A stretch of 64,000 bases of DNA from JAEZDC01 sp036676415 (GTDB taxonomy: Bacteria > Bacteroidota > Bacteroidia > Chitinophagales > Chitinophagaceae): the NCBI GenBank assembly GCA_036676415.1, contig JAKFCX010000025.1:62001-126000 (forward strand), given 5' to 3'. The first letter of the stretch is position 1. The number at the start of each line of letters is the position of its first letter. The notes under the pieces were generated by a model, which had not been told where the DNA came from, made no database searches, and was given only the letters and a program-made list of their open reading frames with translations. Positions 50,783 through 58,785 of this stretch are shown in pieces. The position numbers and the translations under genes are program-made.

Positions 50783-51523
50783 TTAGAATTTAAACCCGAG
50801 GTTGATTCCCAAACCTCTTAATCCAGCCCATGGCCCATCTGATTTAATGTTAGCTGAATTGGCAGTAACAGTATTCTCAAACTTGAAAGGACTAGGATCA
50901 AAATCATTCAGGGTACTTCTGATAGCATTTTGCTCATCATTTGTGAATGGAGTTGTAGGCTTGAAAACCAGGTCACCTTTACTGCTACCATAGTGACCAC
51001 CGATCCACCATATATCAAGCACTAACTTCTTAGCAATATTGAATTGTGTACCAAACATCAATCCACCACTAAAAGCCGTGATCTTACCATCGAAAATGGC
51101 TTCTTTTTTATAATTGGTTCCTGTAGACGTTTCGGTGTATTCATATTTAATAGGAACCGCCAGATTAAAACTAGAATACCTAGCATAAGGGGCAATATAA
51201 AATCCCTTCATTGCCTTTTTGCTCAGGTAAAAACGAAACTCAGGAGTGATGGCTGTATTTCCAATCTCAAAAGCACCGATATTCAGATTTTCATCTTCAA
51301 ACAACTCTGGCAACAGGTTCTTAAATGTTTCTTCCATTGGCAATCCACCCTTTGGCATTACTCTAACTCCAAGGTTAAAAGTAATTTTTGGAGCAATTTG
51401 TCTTTCGTACGATACATGATAGTTTCTAATAGCTAAGGAGCTAAGGTTTACTTTCACTGCATTCTTTTGTGCCGTGGCAAGTACAGGCACGAGAAGCAGG
51501 AATAGGGGTACTAATTTTCTCAT
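50783..51523 (-). CDS. Outer-membrane beta-barrel protein (DUF3575-like)
   Basis: A 246-residue protein with a signal peptide (MRKLVPLFLLLVPVLATAQ) followed by alternating amphipathic strands (AVKVNLSSLAIRNYHVSYER, AITPEFRFYLSKKAMKGFYI, AFSGGLMFGTQFNIAKKLVL) and a C-terminal aromatic end (GLGINLGFKF), as expected for an outer-membrane barrel with terminal Phe. It resembles DUF3575 proteins of Bacteroidota. No substrate can be suggested. Confidence 0.82.
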   Translation of the reverse strand: MRKLVPLFLLLVPVLATAQKNAVKVNLSSLAIRNYHVSYERQIAPKITFNLGVRVMPKGGLPMEETFKNLLPELFEDENLNIGAFEIGNTAITPEFRFYLSKKAMKGFYIAPYARYSSFNLAVPIKYEYTETSTGTNYKKEAIFDGKITAFSGGLMFGTQFNIAKKLVLDIWWIGGHYGSSKGDLVFKPTTPFTNDEQNAIRSTLNDFDPSPFKFENTVTANSANIKSDGPWAGLRGLGINLGFKF

Positions 51524-51614
51524 ACAGGATTAAGTTTGCAACAAAATAAAGATATTTCCAGACTTTTTGTAGTATCATTTTAGTAGTATTTTTAAACCAA
51601 CCAAAACAACAATC

Positions 51615-52109
51615 ATGAAATTGCCTAAGATCGTTCTATTGTTTTTCTTTTTGTCGCTCTTTGTAAACACAAATGCACAGCGTTTATTCTTCGTTTTTGG
51701 ACATGCTGAATATGCTTCTGCACAAGGCAAACTGAAAGATGCAAACGACCAGGGTATAGGTGGTGAAGTAGGTGTTGGAATCGGCGTGAGCAAAACATTT
51801 TTTATAGGCACTCTTGGATCTACCTGGTTTAAGGCAGTAAATAATAACCCATTGGGAAGCTTAAGATACAGCCCGGTGAAAGTTGGAATAAGAAGATACA
51901 TTTTTAGAAAGAACCTGTTTTTAAAAGCTGACGCAGGGCTGGCCAATATGAAATATTCGAAAGTCGGTGAAGGTGATTCAAAGTTTACATACACTGCGGG
52001 AGCCGGATTTAAGTTCACCGGTTTTGAAGTGATAGCAGACTATACCGGTGTAAATGGTGGTTATGGCTCGTGGTTGAGTGTGAAAGCAGGATTTACGATA
52101 GGACTTTAA
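51615..52109 (+). CDS. Small outer-membrane beta-barrel protein
   Basis: A 164-residue protein with a signal peptide (MKLPKIVLLFFFLSLFVNTN, cleavage near NAQ). The rest is eight or so amphipathic strands rich in Gly, Tyr and Phe (GGEVGVGIGVSKTFFIGTLG, VGIRRYIFRKNLFLKADAGL, GYGSWLSVKAGFTIGL). An eight-stranded OmpA-like or OmpW-like barrel is likely. It is convergent with dapB; the gap is filled completely by an inverted spacer. Confidence 0.8.
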   Translation: MKLPKIVLLFFFLSLFVNTNAQRLFFVFGHAEYASAQGKLKDANDQGIGGEVGVGIGVSKTFFIGTLGSTWFKAVNNNPLGSLRYSPVKVGIRRYIFRKNLFLKADAGLANMKYSKVGEGDSKFTYTAGAGFKFTGFEVIADYTGVNGGYGSWLSVKAGFTIGL

Positions 52110-52219
52110 TCACACGAATTTGAGCGAATTACACGAATTTCTGAAGGCAGTTCACCATATTTAATTCGTGTAATTCGTGTTCTTATAATTCGTGTAACTG
52201 TTTTTTTATAATTCGTGTT
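52110..52219. repeat. Inverted word-repeat spacer (ACACGAATT / AATTCGTGT), filling a convergent gap
   Basis: The left part repeats CGAATT (CACACGAATTTGAGCGAATT, ACACGAATTTC). The right part repeats AATTCGTGT four times (AATTCGTGTAATTCGTGT, ATAATTCGTGTAAC, ATAATTCGTG). The two halves are inverted copies of the same word. The element runs from the stop codon of the beta-barrel gene to the stop codon of dapB. Confidence 0.7.
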
Positions 52220-52220
52220 T

Positions 52221-52937
52221 TCAAAGTCCTAACACATCCTTCATTGTATAAATTCCTTTTTTGCCTGCAATAAATTCTGCTGCAGCAACTGCTCCTGAAG
52301 CAAATCCTTTACGGCTATGAGCAGTGTGAATGATCTCGATATCATCTACAGTGGAATGATATTTTATTGAATGAGTTCCGGGAGCCGGATCAATTCTTTT
52401 GCTGGTGATGATGAGATCATCTTTACTACTGCTTTCATCATTCACCCATTGCTTCTTTGATTTGACATGTTGCAGCACCTGTTCGGCTAAAGTAATAGCC
52501 GTTCCACTCGGTGCATCTTTCTTTTGTGTGTGATGTATCTCTTCCATGGAAACTTCATAATCAGTATGGTTACTCATGAGTTTTGCCAGGTAAGTATTCA
52601 ACTCAAAGAACAGGTTCACACCAATGCTGTAATTGCTGGCATAAATAAATCCACAGTTCTTAGATTCACAATATGTTTTTACTTCTTCCCATTTTTCCAG
52701 CCAACCGGTAGAACCTGACACTACAGGAATTCCTGCATCAAATAATTTCTTCAAATTATCAACTGCTGAATGTGGACCGGTAAATTCAATGGCAACATCT
52801 GCCTTGGAAAGATTTTCCGCAGTTAACTCATGCTGGTTATCCATATCGATCTTCAACACAATCTCATGCCCTTTTGCAATTGCAATTTCTTCTATTGCTT
52901 TACCCATTTTACCATAACCGATGAGTGCTATTTTCAT
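52221..52937 (-). CDS. dapB: 4-hydroxy-tetrahydrodipicolinate reductase
   Basis: A 238-residue NAD(P)H-dependent reductase of the diaminopimelate/lysine pathway, which also feeds peptidoglycan. Motifs are IGYGKMGKAIEEIA (nucleotide binding), IEFTGPHSA, SGSTGW, ASNYSIGVNLFFELN and EEIHHTQKKDAPSGTA with the catalytic His and Lys. It is the short Bacteroidota form. It follows parA, parB and DUF5683 on the same strand, a gene order common in the phylum. Confidence 0.95.
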   Translation of the reverse strand: MKIALIGYGKMGKAIEEIAIAKGHEIVLKIDMDNQHELTAENLSKADVAIEFTGPHSAVDNLKKLFDAGIPVVSGSTGWLEKWEEVKTYCESKNCGFIYASNYSIGVNLFFELNTYLAKLMSNHTDYEVSMEEIHHTQKKDAPSGTAITLAEQVLQHVKSKKQWVNDESSSKDDLIITSKRIDPAPGTHSIKYHSTVDDIEIIHTAHSRKGFASGAVAAAEFIAGKKGIYTMKDVLGL

Positions 52938-52972
52938 AATAATTCAAAAGTAAAAAGTAAAACGTAAAAACC
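52938..52972. repeat. Single-arm word-repeat tract (AAGTAAAAAGTAAAACGT type)
   Basis: AATTCAAAAGTAAAAAGTAA followed by AACGTAAAAACC, directly upstream of the dapB start codon. No inverted partner is evident. Confidence 0.35.
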
Positions 52973-53018
52973 GTGTCAGTTTAATAAATGAATGCTTAGC
53001 TGGCGAATAGCGGATGAA

Positions 53019-53076
53019 AAGTACAAGAGTGCGACGCAAGAAAAGTTCCAGGGAGTTACGTCACCTCGTATCAAAA
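53019..53076 (+). repeat. Dispersed intergenic repeat R1, copy 9
   Basis: AAGTACAAGAGTGCGACGCA, AGAAAAGTTCCAGGG, and the 3' end CCTCGTATCAAAATA. The last part overlaps the final codons and stop of the DUF5683 gene (stop at 53061-53063), which would then derive from the repeat. Confidence 0.55.
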
Positions 53077-53696
53077 TAATGCTTCTTCTTCACTGGTTGT
53101 TTTACATTCAATGAAAGCGAGAAGCCTGTGGACCGTCTTACAGGATCGAAAGCAGGTAATACTTTCAAAGAAAGATCATCACTCACATCAAATTCTTTAA
53201 GATGAGCAAACACGGTAGCATCTGCAATATTTAATGCCCATATGGCAAGGAAATATAGCAATGAATAATCACGGTCTCTTCTGAATGTGTTTCTATAAAA
53301 CTGGAGAGATTGTGCTGTTAACGGAGTGGTATCGTTATACATTAAACGATCATCAATTTCATTATATCGGTGCTTCAATGTATCAACTACCAGCGTAAAA
53401 GCAAATCGTGTTCGCTTGTACCAGGTATTATTATACACCCAGAAACCTGCAGCAGTACCCAAAGCACCCCAAACGATTGGGATTTTCCAGTATTCACGAT
53501 TGTAAGCTTGTCCCCAGCCAGGTAATATCAATGAACGTTTGGTTGCTTCTCTTGGACTGTGTTTCCGGATCCTGTTCGTATCAATTGTGATTGCATTGGA
53601 ATCGGCGAGAAGCCTGGTGCTAAGACTATCCTGGCTGAATACACCAAGGCTGCAAAAGCATAGAATAACCAGTATTGACGTCCTGAATGCCTTCAT
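53061..53696 (-). CDS. DUF5683 membrane protein
   Basis: A 211-residue protein with a signal peptide (MKAFRTSILVILCFCSLGVF), then RSLILPGWGQAYNREYWKIP with two hydrophobic segments (IVWGALGTAAGFWVYNNTWY; LLYFLAIWALNIADATVFA). This is the DUF5683 pattern of Bacteroidota, always near parB and dapB. Function unknown, but the context ties it to chromosome segregation or envelope growth. The last four or five codons coincide with an R1 repeat end. Its start is 3 bp from the parB stop codon. Confidence 0.88.
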   Translation of the reverse strand: MKAFRTSILVILCFCSLGVFSQDSLSTRLLADSNAITIDTNRIRKHSPREATKRSLILPGWGQAYNREYWKIPIVWGALGTAAGFWVYNNTWYKRTRFAFTLVVDTLKHRYNEIDDRLMYNDTTPLTAQSLQFYRNTFRRDRDYSLLYFLAIWALNIADATVFAHLKEFDVSDDLSLKVLPAFDPVRRSTGFSLSLNVKQPVKKKHYFDTR

Positions 53697-53699
53697 TGT

Positions 53700-54620
53700 T
53701 TAACTAACAGACACATTCAGCATATCAAGAAGCTTGTTCAACTCCTGCAACGAGTAATATTCAATGGTGATACTTCCGTTGCCTTGTTTGCTGTGTGCCA
53801 GCTTGACTTTTGTTCCAAAATGAGAGGCTAAGTTATCTTCAATTTTTTTATAGGCCGGTGGCAGTGATGGTTTTGCAGAAGAATTAACACCCGGTTTTTC
53901 TGCTTTATACATCTTACGAACAAGTTCTTCTGTTGCTCTTACACTAAGGCCTTTATCTTTTATCTCCTTGTAAACAAAGAGCTGTTTATCTATTGTATCG
54001 ATGTTGATCAAAGCTCTTGCATGGCCCATACTCAATGCTCCGTTGCGAACAGCCAGTTGAATATCGGGTGGAAGTTTGAGTAAACGAATATAATTGGTGA
54101 CAGTGCTTCGCTCCTTTCCCATTCTTTCAGCTACCTGCTCCTGGGTATAGTTGAGCTCTTCCATCATACGCTTGTAGCTCAAGGAAACTTCGATGGCATT
54201 CAGATCTTCACGCTGCAGGTTTTCGAGTAAAGCCAGCTCTAATAATTCCTGGTCGTTTACCTGTCGAACATAGGCTGGAACATCTTTAAGACCAGCAATT
54301 TTTGCCGCACGGAATCTTCTTTCACCTGCCACCAACTGGTATTTACCATTAGCCAGTTTAGAAACGGTTAGTGGCTGAATAATGTCGTGTATCTTGATAG
54401 AAGCAGCCAGTTCATTCAATGCCTGCTCATCAAAATCTTTACGTGGATTCTTAGGATTCACCTGGATATTTTCCAGCAAAACTCTTTCGGTATGTGTCAC
54501 CTGTTCAACTACAGTCGGTTTTAATGTACCTGCAGTTGTTTTAAGATCAGCATCTATATTCTGCAACAAAGAACGAATGCCTTTGCCGAGTAATTCTTTA
54601 TTTCCTTTAGGAGCGGTCAT
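53700..54620 (-). CDS. parB: Chromosome partitioning protein ParB
   Basis: A 306-residue CTP-dependent DNA clamp that loads at parS and recruits SMC. The start is ATG 54618-54620 (MTAPKGNKELLGKGIRSLLQ); a TTG six bases upstream is less likely. The ParB/Srx CTPase domain has IQVNPKNPRKDFDEQALNEL, QPLTVSK and LVAGERRFRAAKIAGL, the HTH has TQEQVAERMGKERSTVTNYI, and a C-terminal dimerisation segment follows. parA lies 70 bp upstream. I found no parS-like palindrome by eye. Confidence 0.95.
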   Translation of the reverse strand: MTAPKGNKELLGKGIRSLLQNIDADLKTTAGTLKPTVVEQVTHTERVLLENIQVNPKNPRKDFDEQALNELAASIKIHDIIQPLTVSKLANGKYQLVAGERRFRAAKIAGLKDVPAYVRQVNDQELLELALLENLQREDLNAIEVSLSYKRMMEELNYTQEQVAERMGKERSTVTNYIRLLKLPPDIQLAVRNGALSMGHARALINIDTIDKQLFVYKEIKDKGLSVRATEELVRKMYKAEKPGVNSSAKPSLPPAYKKIEDNLASHFGTKVKLAHSKQGNGSITIEYYSLQELNKLLDMLNVSVS

Positions 54621-54625
54621 GTTCA

Positions 54626-54690
54626 AAAATTAAAATTCAAAATTCAAAAACCCACACTTTCACCATTCGTGATTCCTTGTTCCTTGTTCA
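54626..54690. repeat. Word-repeat tract between parB and parA
   Basis: The left part is AATTAAAATTCAAAATTCAA and the right part is TTCCTTGTTCCTTGTTCATT with ATTCGAG, ending at the parA stop codon. The second word occurs inverted at 45186-45256. The two halves are not inverted copies of each other, so this may be two partial elements. Confidence 0.4.
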
Positions 54691-55491
54691 TTATTCGAGA
54701 ATCCTCTCTTCATTCGTCATCTTCGTCATATCATTTTTCTGCAACACCTCTTTTGCAAGGTTCAGGTAGTTGATTGCACCTTTACTTTCAGAATCGTATA
54801 ATATCACCGGCTTTCCAACACTTGGCGCTTCACTCAGTCTTGTATTTCGATGGACAATCGTTGAAAATACCATATCATCAAAATGCCTTCTTACCTCACT
54901 CACCACCTGGTTACAGAGACGAAGTCTTCCATCATACATCGTCATCAATATTCCCTCGATCTGCAGTTCAGGATTCAGCCTGCTTTGAACAATTTTTATC
55001 GTATTCAAAAGCTTACCCAATCCTTCCAATGCAAAAAATTCACATTGAACCGGAACAATCACACTATCAGCAGCCACTAAAGAATTCACTGTTATCAAAC
55101 CCAAAGAAGGAGAACAATCGATCACAATAAAATCATATCGATCTTTTACTGCATCCAAAATATTCTTCATCACTGTCTCACGGTTAGGATAATTGATCAT
55201 TTCGATCTCGGCACCCACCAGGTCAATATGAGAAGGTATTACATCAAGATTTGGAATATCACTTTTCAGTATTACATCCTGTGCAGCAGCACTGTTCACC
55301 ATGCAATCGTATAAGCTGCTGGTAATATTGTGCAGGTCAAAACCAACACCGGTAGTGCTGTTAGCCTGTGGATCAGCATCCACAAGCAATGTTTTAAATT
55401 CCAATACGGCAAAACTTGCAGCCAGGTTAATAGCAGTTGTGGTCTTTCCAACTCCACCTTTCTGATTCGCCACACCAATAATTCTCGCCAT
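54691..55491 (-). CDS. parA: Chromosome partitioning ATPase ParA/Soj
   Basis: A 266-residue Walker-type ATPase that drives origin segregation with ParB. Motifs are the deviant Walker A NQKGGVGKTTTAINLA, LLVDADPQANSTTGVGF, IVIDCSPSLGLITVNSL and the C-terminal HRNTRLSEAPSVGKPVILYD. The order parA-parB-DUF5683-dapB on one strand is the usual Bacteroidota cluster. A word-repeat tract separates it from parB without a terminator. Confidence 0.97.
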   Translation of the reverse strand: MARIIGVANQKGGVGKTTTAINLAASFAVLEFKTLLVDADPQANSTTGVGFDLHNITSSLYDCMVNSAAAQDVILKSDIPNLDVIPSHIDLVGAEIEMINYPNRETVMKNILDAVKDRYDFIVIDCSPSLGLITVNSLVAADSVIVPVQCEFFALEGLGKLLNTIKIVQSRLNPELQIEGILMTMYDGRLRLCNQVVSEVRRHFDDMVFSTIVHRNTRLSEAPSVGKPVILYDSESKGAINYLNLAKEVLQKNDMTKMTNEERILE

Positions 55492-55529
55492 TCGTTTGGG
55501 GTTATTTTTATTTAGTCAACTTAGTAATT

Positions 55530-55571
55530 CTAATCATCACCGGTTGTGTCACTCACTTCAACGTTCTGAAC
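55530..55571 (-). repeat. Dispersed intergenic repeat R1, copy 10
   Basis: On the minus strand: GTTCAGAACGTTGAAGTGAG, then TGACACAACCGGTGATGATT. The 3' half is short. It lies about 40 nt upstream of parA and points towards it. Confidence 0.6.
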
Positions 55572-55581
55572 TTTATTCGGC

Positions 55582-55647
55582 AAGTTTTAGTTTACAGTCT
55601 TTAGTTTGAACCAACTGTAAACTTCAAACTATAAACTTTAAACTTCT
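55582..55647. repeat. Inverted word-repeat spacer (GTTTACAGTCTTTAGTTT type)
   Basis: AAGTTTTAGTTTACAGTCTT with TAGTTTG on the left and ACTGTAAACTTCAAACTATA with AACTTTAAACTT on the right are inverted copies. The right arm covers the last codons and TAA of the UPF0173 hydrolase gene (stop at 55638-55640). Confidence 0.6.
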
Positions 55648-56318
55648 ATCGTTTCACCGATCTTCGGCAACAACAATTTCTTTCCTACCTGCTCAAAAGC
55701 TTTTACAGCAGCTTCCGTATCAATTTTTATTGGCGGAAAAGTATCATAGTGTACACCAACGACCTTATCACACTTTACAAACTCGGCAGCTTTAATTGCT
55801 TCCTGCACATCCATGGTAAAATTTCCACCGATAGGCAAAACCGCAAACTTCAGGTCAGCCCATAAAGGGATCAATTGCATATCCATTGTCAATGCCGTAT
55901 CACCGCTATAATAAAAATCACCTTCTTCAGTATTGAAAACAAAGCCCAGTGGATTCCCTGCATAACTTCCATCAGGGAAAGATGATGAATGAATAGCATT
56001 TACTCCCTTCACTTTTCCAAAATCAAAACTGATGAAACCTCCATGGTTCATTCCATGTGTATTCGTAATTCCGTTCTTATTCAACCAACCTTCTACCTCA
56101 GCCGAACCAACACATTTTGCCCCGGTATTCTTGGCTATGGTCACTACATCTGCTATATGATCACCATGACCATGACTCAAAAAAATATAATCGGCTTTCA
56201 AGCTATTTATATCAATCTCTTTTGCTGCAGGGTTTGGCGAAATGAACGGATCGAACAATAAAGTCTTACCCATCACTTCAATGCTAAAAGAGGCATGTCC
56301 GAAAAAAGTCAGTTTCAT
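55638..56318 (-). CDS. UPF0173-type metal-dependent hydrolase (metallo-beta-lactamase fold)
   Basis: A 226-residue MBL-fold protein. The signature is LTFFGHASFSIEVMGKTLLF with DPFISPNP, then FLSHGHGDHIADVVTIA (HxHxDH metal ligands), FYYSGDTALT and VGVHYDTFPPI. This is the UPF0173 (YtkL-like) family, hydrolases without an agreed substrate. It is monocistronic and upstream of a divergent metallophosphoesterase. Its 3' end coincides with an inverted spacer. Confidence 0.9.
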   Translation of the reverse strand: MKLTFFGHASFSIEVMGKTLLFDPFISPNPAAKEIDINSLKADYIFLSHGHGDHIADVVTIAKNTGAKCVGSAEVEGWLNKNGITNTHGMNHGGFISFDFGKVKGVNAIHSSSFPDGSYAGNPLGFVFNTEEGDFYYSGDTALTMDMQLIPLWADLKFAVLPIGGNFTMDVQEAIKAAEFVKCDKVVGVHYDTFPPIKIDTEAAVKAFEQVGKKLLLPKIGETIEV

Positions 56319-56471
56319 GAAACGAATATGCTTTAGAAGGGCGACAAATTTAGGCTTTCAGCCTCATTTCTAACAAACAATATTACCCAATTGCTATTGT
56401 TATGTAAAAGCAAGTTTTCCACGAGCTTTCGGATATGAATTTTCATAATCTTTACCGCTCTAAACCGGATT

Positions 56472-57758
56472 ATGAGAAGATTTACAGGATTTGGGCTAAT
56501 GGCCCTCATCATTATAGCAATTGATATTTATGTTTTCCAGGCGGTTAAATTCTTAATGCAGGGCAGCAGCGACAAAGCAAGGATCACAGTTTATTCCATT
56601 TACTGGATCATTTCCATTTTGGTACTGCTCACTGTTATACTGTTTCCAAACATCTCTGCTCTCCAGGAAAACAGGATCCTCAGAAATTATGTTTTGGCAA
56701 TAGTTGTCGGTGTTTTTTTTGCCAAACTAATGGCCACTGTTTTCTTCCTCATCGATGATATTCGAAGAATGGTGATGTGGCTGATGAGCAAAGCATTTTC
56801 TGGTACCGGTGCAAAATATTTGGGTGAAGATGGACAAGGAATTTCAAGATCAACTTTTCTTTCGTGGTTGGGTGTGGCTGTTGGTGGTGGTTTCCTTGGA
56901 ACTTTTGTGTATGGGTTCGGCAACAAATACAATTACAATCTTAAAAAGATACAGGCATCCTTCGATAACCTTCCAGCATCCTTCAAAGGATTGAAGATCG
57001 TCCAGATCAGTGATATACATGCAGGGAGTTTCAACGATAAAACCGCAGTTGAAAAAGGTGTACAGCTTGCATTGGCCCAGCAGCCTGACATCATTTTTTT
57101 TACCGGTGATATTGTAAATGATCTTGCATCAGAACTTGAACCATACAAAGATATTTTTGCAAAATTAAAAGCGCCACTTGGCGTATACAGCGTATTAGGG
57201 AATCATGATTATGGTGATTACCACCAATGGCCAGACAGGACTGAAGCACAAAAGCAAGGTGATAAAAAAATACATAGCCCCTTACAGGCAGCCAACATCG
57301 AAAGATTAAAAGCAATCCATGCAGAAATGGGTTGGCGATTATTATTGAACGAGCATGTGCCGATAGAACGTAACGGTGAGAAAATAGCAGTATTGGGAGT
57401 GGAAAACTGGGGTGCCAGGGGATTTGCTAAATATGGAAACTTAGCTGTTGCTCATAAAGGAAGTGAAGCTTATCCATTTAAGATATTATTGAGTCACGAT
57501 CCCAGCCATTGGGATGCAGAAGTGAAACCAAAATATAATGATATTGACCTGATGTTGTCTGGCCACACACATGGAATGCAGTTCGGTATTGAAAATCCAT
57601 ATTTCAAATGGAGTCCGGTGCAATGGGTGTACAAACAATGGGCTGGATTGTATGAAGATGGGAAACAGAAATTGTATGTGAATACCGGATATGGATTTAT
57701 TGGTTATCCCGGAAGAGTTGGATTTTTGCCGGAGGTGACGTTGATTGAGTTGGTTTAA
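56472..57758 (+). CDS. Membrane-anchored metallophosphoesterase (YkuE-like)
   Basis: A 428-residue protein with three or four N-terminal membrane segments (residues 5-30, 38-60, 70-95, about 130-150). A calcineurin-like phosphoesterase domain follows: IVQISDIHAGSFNDK, FFTGDIVNDL, VLGNHDYGDYHQWP, LLSHDPSHWDA and LSGHTHGMQFGI carry the dinuclear metal ligands. The group includes YkuE and enzymes that cleave lipid-linked or UDP-linked phosphates. The catalytic domain is predicted on the side of the membrane opposite to the short loops. Substrate not known. Confidence 0.92.
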   Translation: MRRFTGFGLMALIIIAIDIYVFQAVKFLMQGSSDKARITVYSIYWIISILVLLTVILFPNISALQENRILRNYVLAIVVGVFFAKLMATVFFLIDDIRRMVMWLMSKAFSGTGAKYLGEDGQGISRSTFLSWLGVAVGGGFLGTFVYGFGNKYNYNLKKIQASFDNLPASFKGLKIVQISDIHAGSFNDKTAVEKGVQLALAQQPDIIFFTGDIVNDLASELEPYKDIFAKLKAPLGVYSVLGNHDYGDYHQWPDRTEAQKQGDKKIHSPLQAANIERLKAIHAEMGWRLLLNEHVPIERNGEKIAVLGVENWGARGFAKYGNLAVAHKGSEAYPFKILLSHDPSHWDAEVKPKYNDIDLMLSGHTHGMQFGIENPYFKWSPVQWVYKQWAGLYEDGKQKLYVNTGYGFIGYPGRVGFLPEVTLIELV

Positions 57759-57762
57759 TTAA

Positions 57763-57795
57763 AACCGCAATGACGCTATGTCGCTATGAGGCATT
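57763..57795. repeat. Short word-repeat tract (CGCTATG type)
   Basis: ACCGCAATGACGCTATGTCG with CTATGAGGCATTGCAT, just after the metallophosphoesterase stop codon. The words CGCTATG and GCATTG/GCAATG give weak inverted character. Confidence 0.35.
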
Positions 57796-57839
57796 GCATA
57801 CTTGCTACATAGCAGTTATTATTGATGCAATAAATTCTT

Positions 57840-57885
57840 AAGCACAAGAGTGCGACGCAACGGAAGCTTAACCGGGTTACTGTCT
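57840..57885 (+). repeat. Dispersed intergenic repeat R1, copy 11
   Basis: AAGCACAAGAGTGCGACGCA followed by ACGGAAGCTTAACCGGGTTA. It matches the 5' half and core of the family and points towards the beta-barrel gene at 58027. Confidence 0.6.
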
Positions 57886-58026
57886 TCTGCCCATTCACCA
57901 TTGACAACTCACCATTCACATATTCTCAACCGGCAGTTTTAAGTTTTTCTTGTGACTGAAACTTAGACATTTGAGTAGCCAACGGCATTAAAATTGCTTT
58001 AGCAGCACAACAATAAACCAAACAGT

Positions 58027-58611
58027 ATGAACAAAGTTATTCTTGCAGTAATTGCCTTCAGCTTTATAGGCATTACATCACAGGCACAAGGTGTAAGATT
58101 AGGTGCAAAACTAGGTGCAAACCTCAACAAAATTTCGGGTAAATCATTCAACGAAGAATATGACCTCGGTTACCATGTTGGTGGTTTCCTGGAAATAGAT
58201 ATCTCGAAAAAATTCGGTATCCAGCCTGAGGTTTATTTCAACCAGGCAACTACTACACGTACCAGCGGATTTGATGCGATATACCAGGAAAATCCAAATG
58301 CAAACACCGATATCAAACTGAATTACCTGTCTATCCCAATCCTATTACGATATAATGTTGGAAAGATGGTAACCCTGCAACTTGGACCACAATTCAGCAT
58401 CTTAACGAGCAACGATAAAACCTTACTTCAGAACGGACAGGAAGCGTTTAAAAGCGGCGATTTTGCCATGGCAGGTGGCTTAACACTGAACCTGAAAATG
58501 CTGAGGGTTTATGGCCGTTATAATATCGGTCTCACCAATATCAACGATATTGACGAACAGGATAAATGGAAGAACCAGCAACTTCAATTGGGCTTAGGTC
58601 TTCGTTTATAA
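58027..58611 (+). CDS. PorT-like outer-membrane beta-barrel protein
   Basis: A 194-residue protein with a signal peptide (MNKVILAVIAFSFIGITSQA). It continues as VRLGAKLGANLNKISGKSFN, GYHVGGFLEIDISKKFGIQP, INYL/SIPILLRYN-like strands and the end QLQLGLGLRL. This is the common Bacteroidota outer-membrane-beta-barrel family (OMP_b-brl). Role unknown. A terminator follows. Confidence 0.85.
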   Translation: MNKVILAVIAFSFIGITSQAQGVRLGAKLGANLNKISGKSFNEEYDLGYHVGGFLEIDISKKFGIQPEVYFNQATTTRTSGFDAIYQENPNANTDIKLNYLSIPILLRYNVGKMVTLQLGPQFSILTSNDKTLLQNGQEAFKSGDFAMAGGLTLNLKMLRVYGRYNIGLTNINDIDEQDKWKNQQLQLGLGLRL

Positions 58612-58640
58612 GCACATATAAAATATTTTCAATATAAATT

Positions 58641-58662
58641 GTCCCGCAAAAGCGGGACTTTT
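58641..58662 (+). terminator. Intrinsic terminator after the beta-barrel gene
   Basis: Stem GTCCCGC / GCGGGAC with loop AAAA and a TTTTATATTT tail. Confidence 0.85.
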
Positions 58663-58785
58663 ATATTTACTGCCAATATGGATGGATGAGAATAGTTTCA
58701 TTCCTTTGGCACCGATATTGACCATTATAGCATTCCTTCTGAAAACTAACTTTTCCGAAAGGCTAATGACAAATTGACCTTGAGC

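Noticed and set aside
5186..57885. R1 copies as a CRISPR array
   Set aside because: The copies are scattered in both orientations over 50 kb with no regular spacers and no cas genes.
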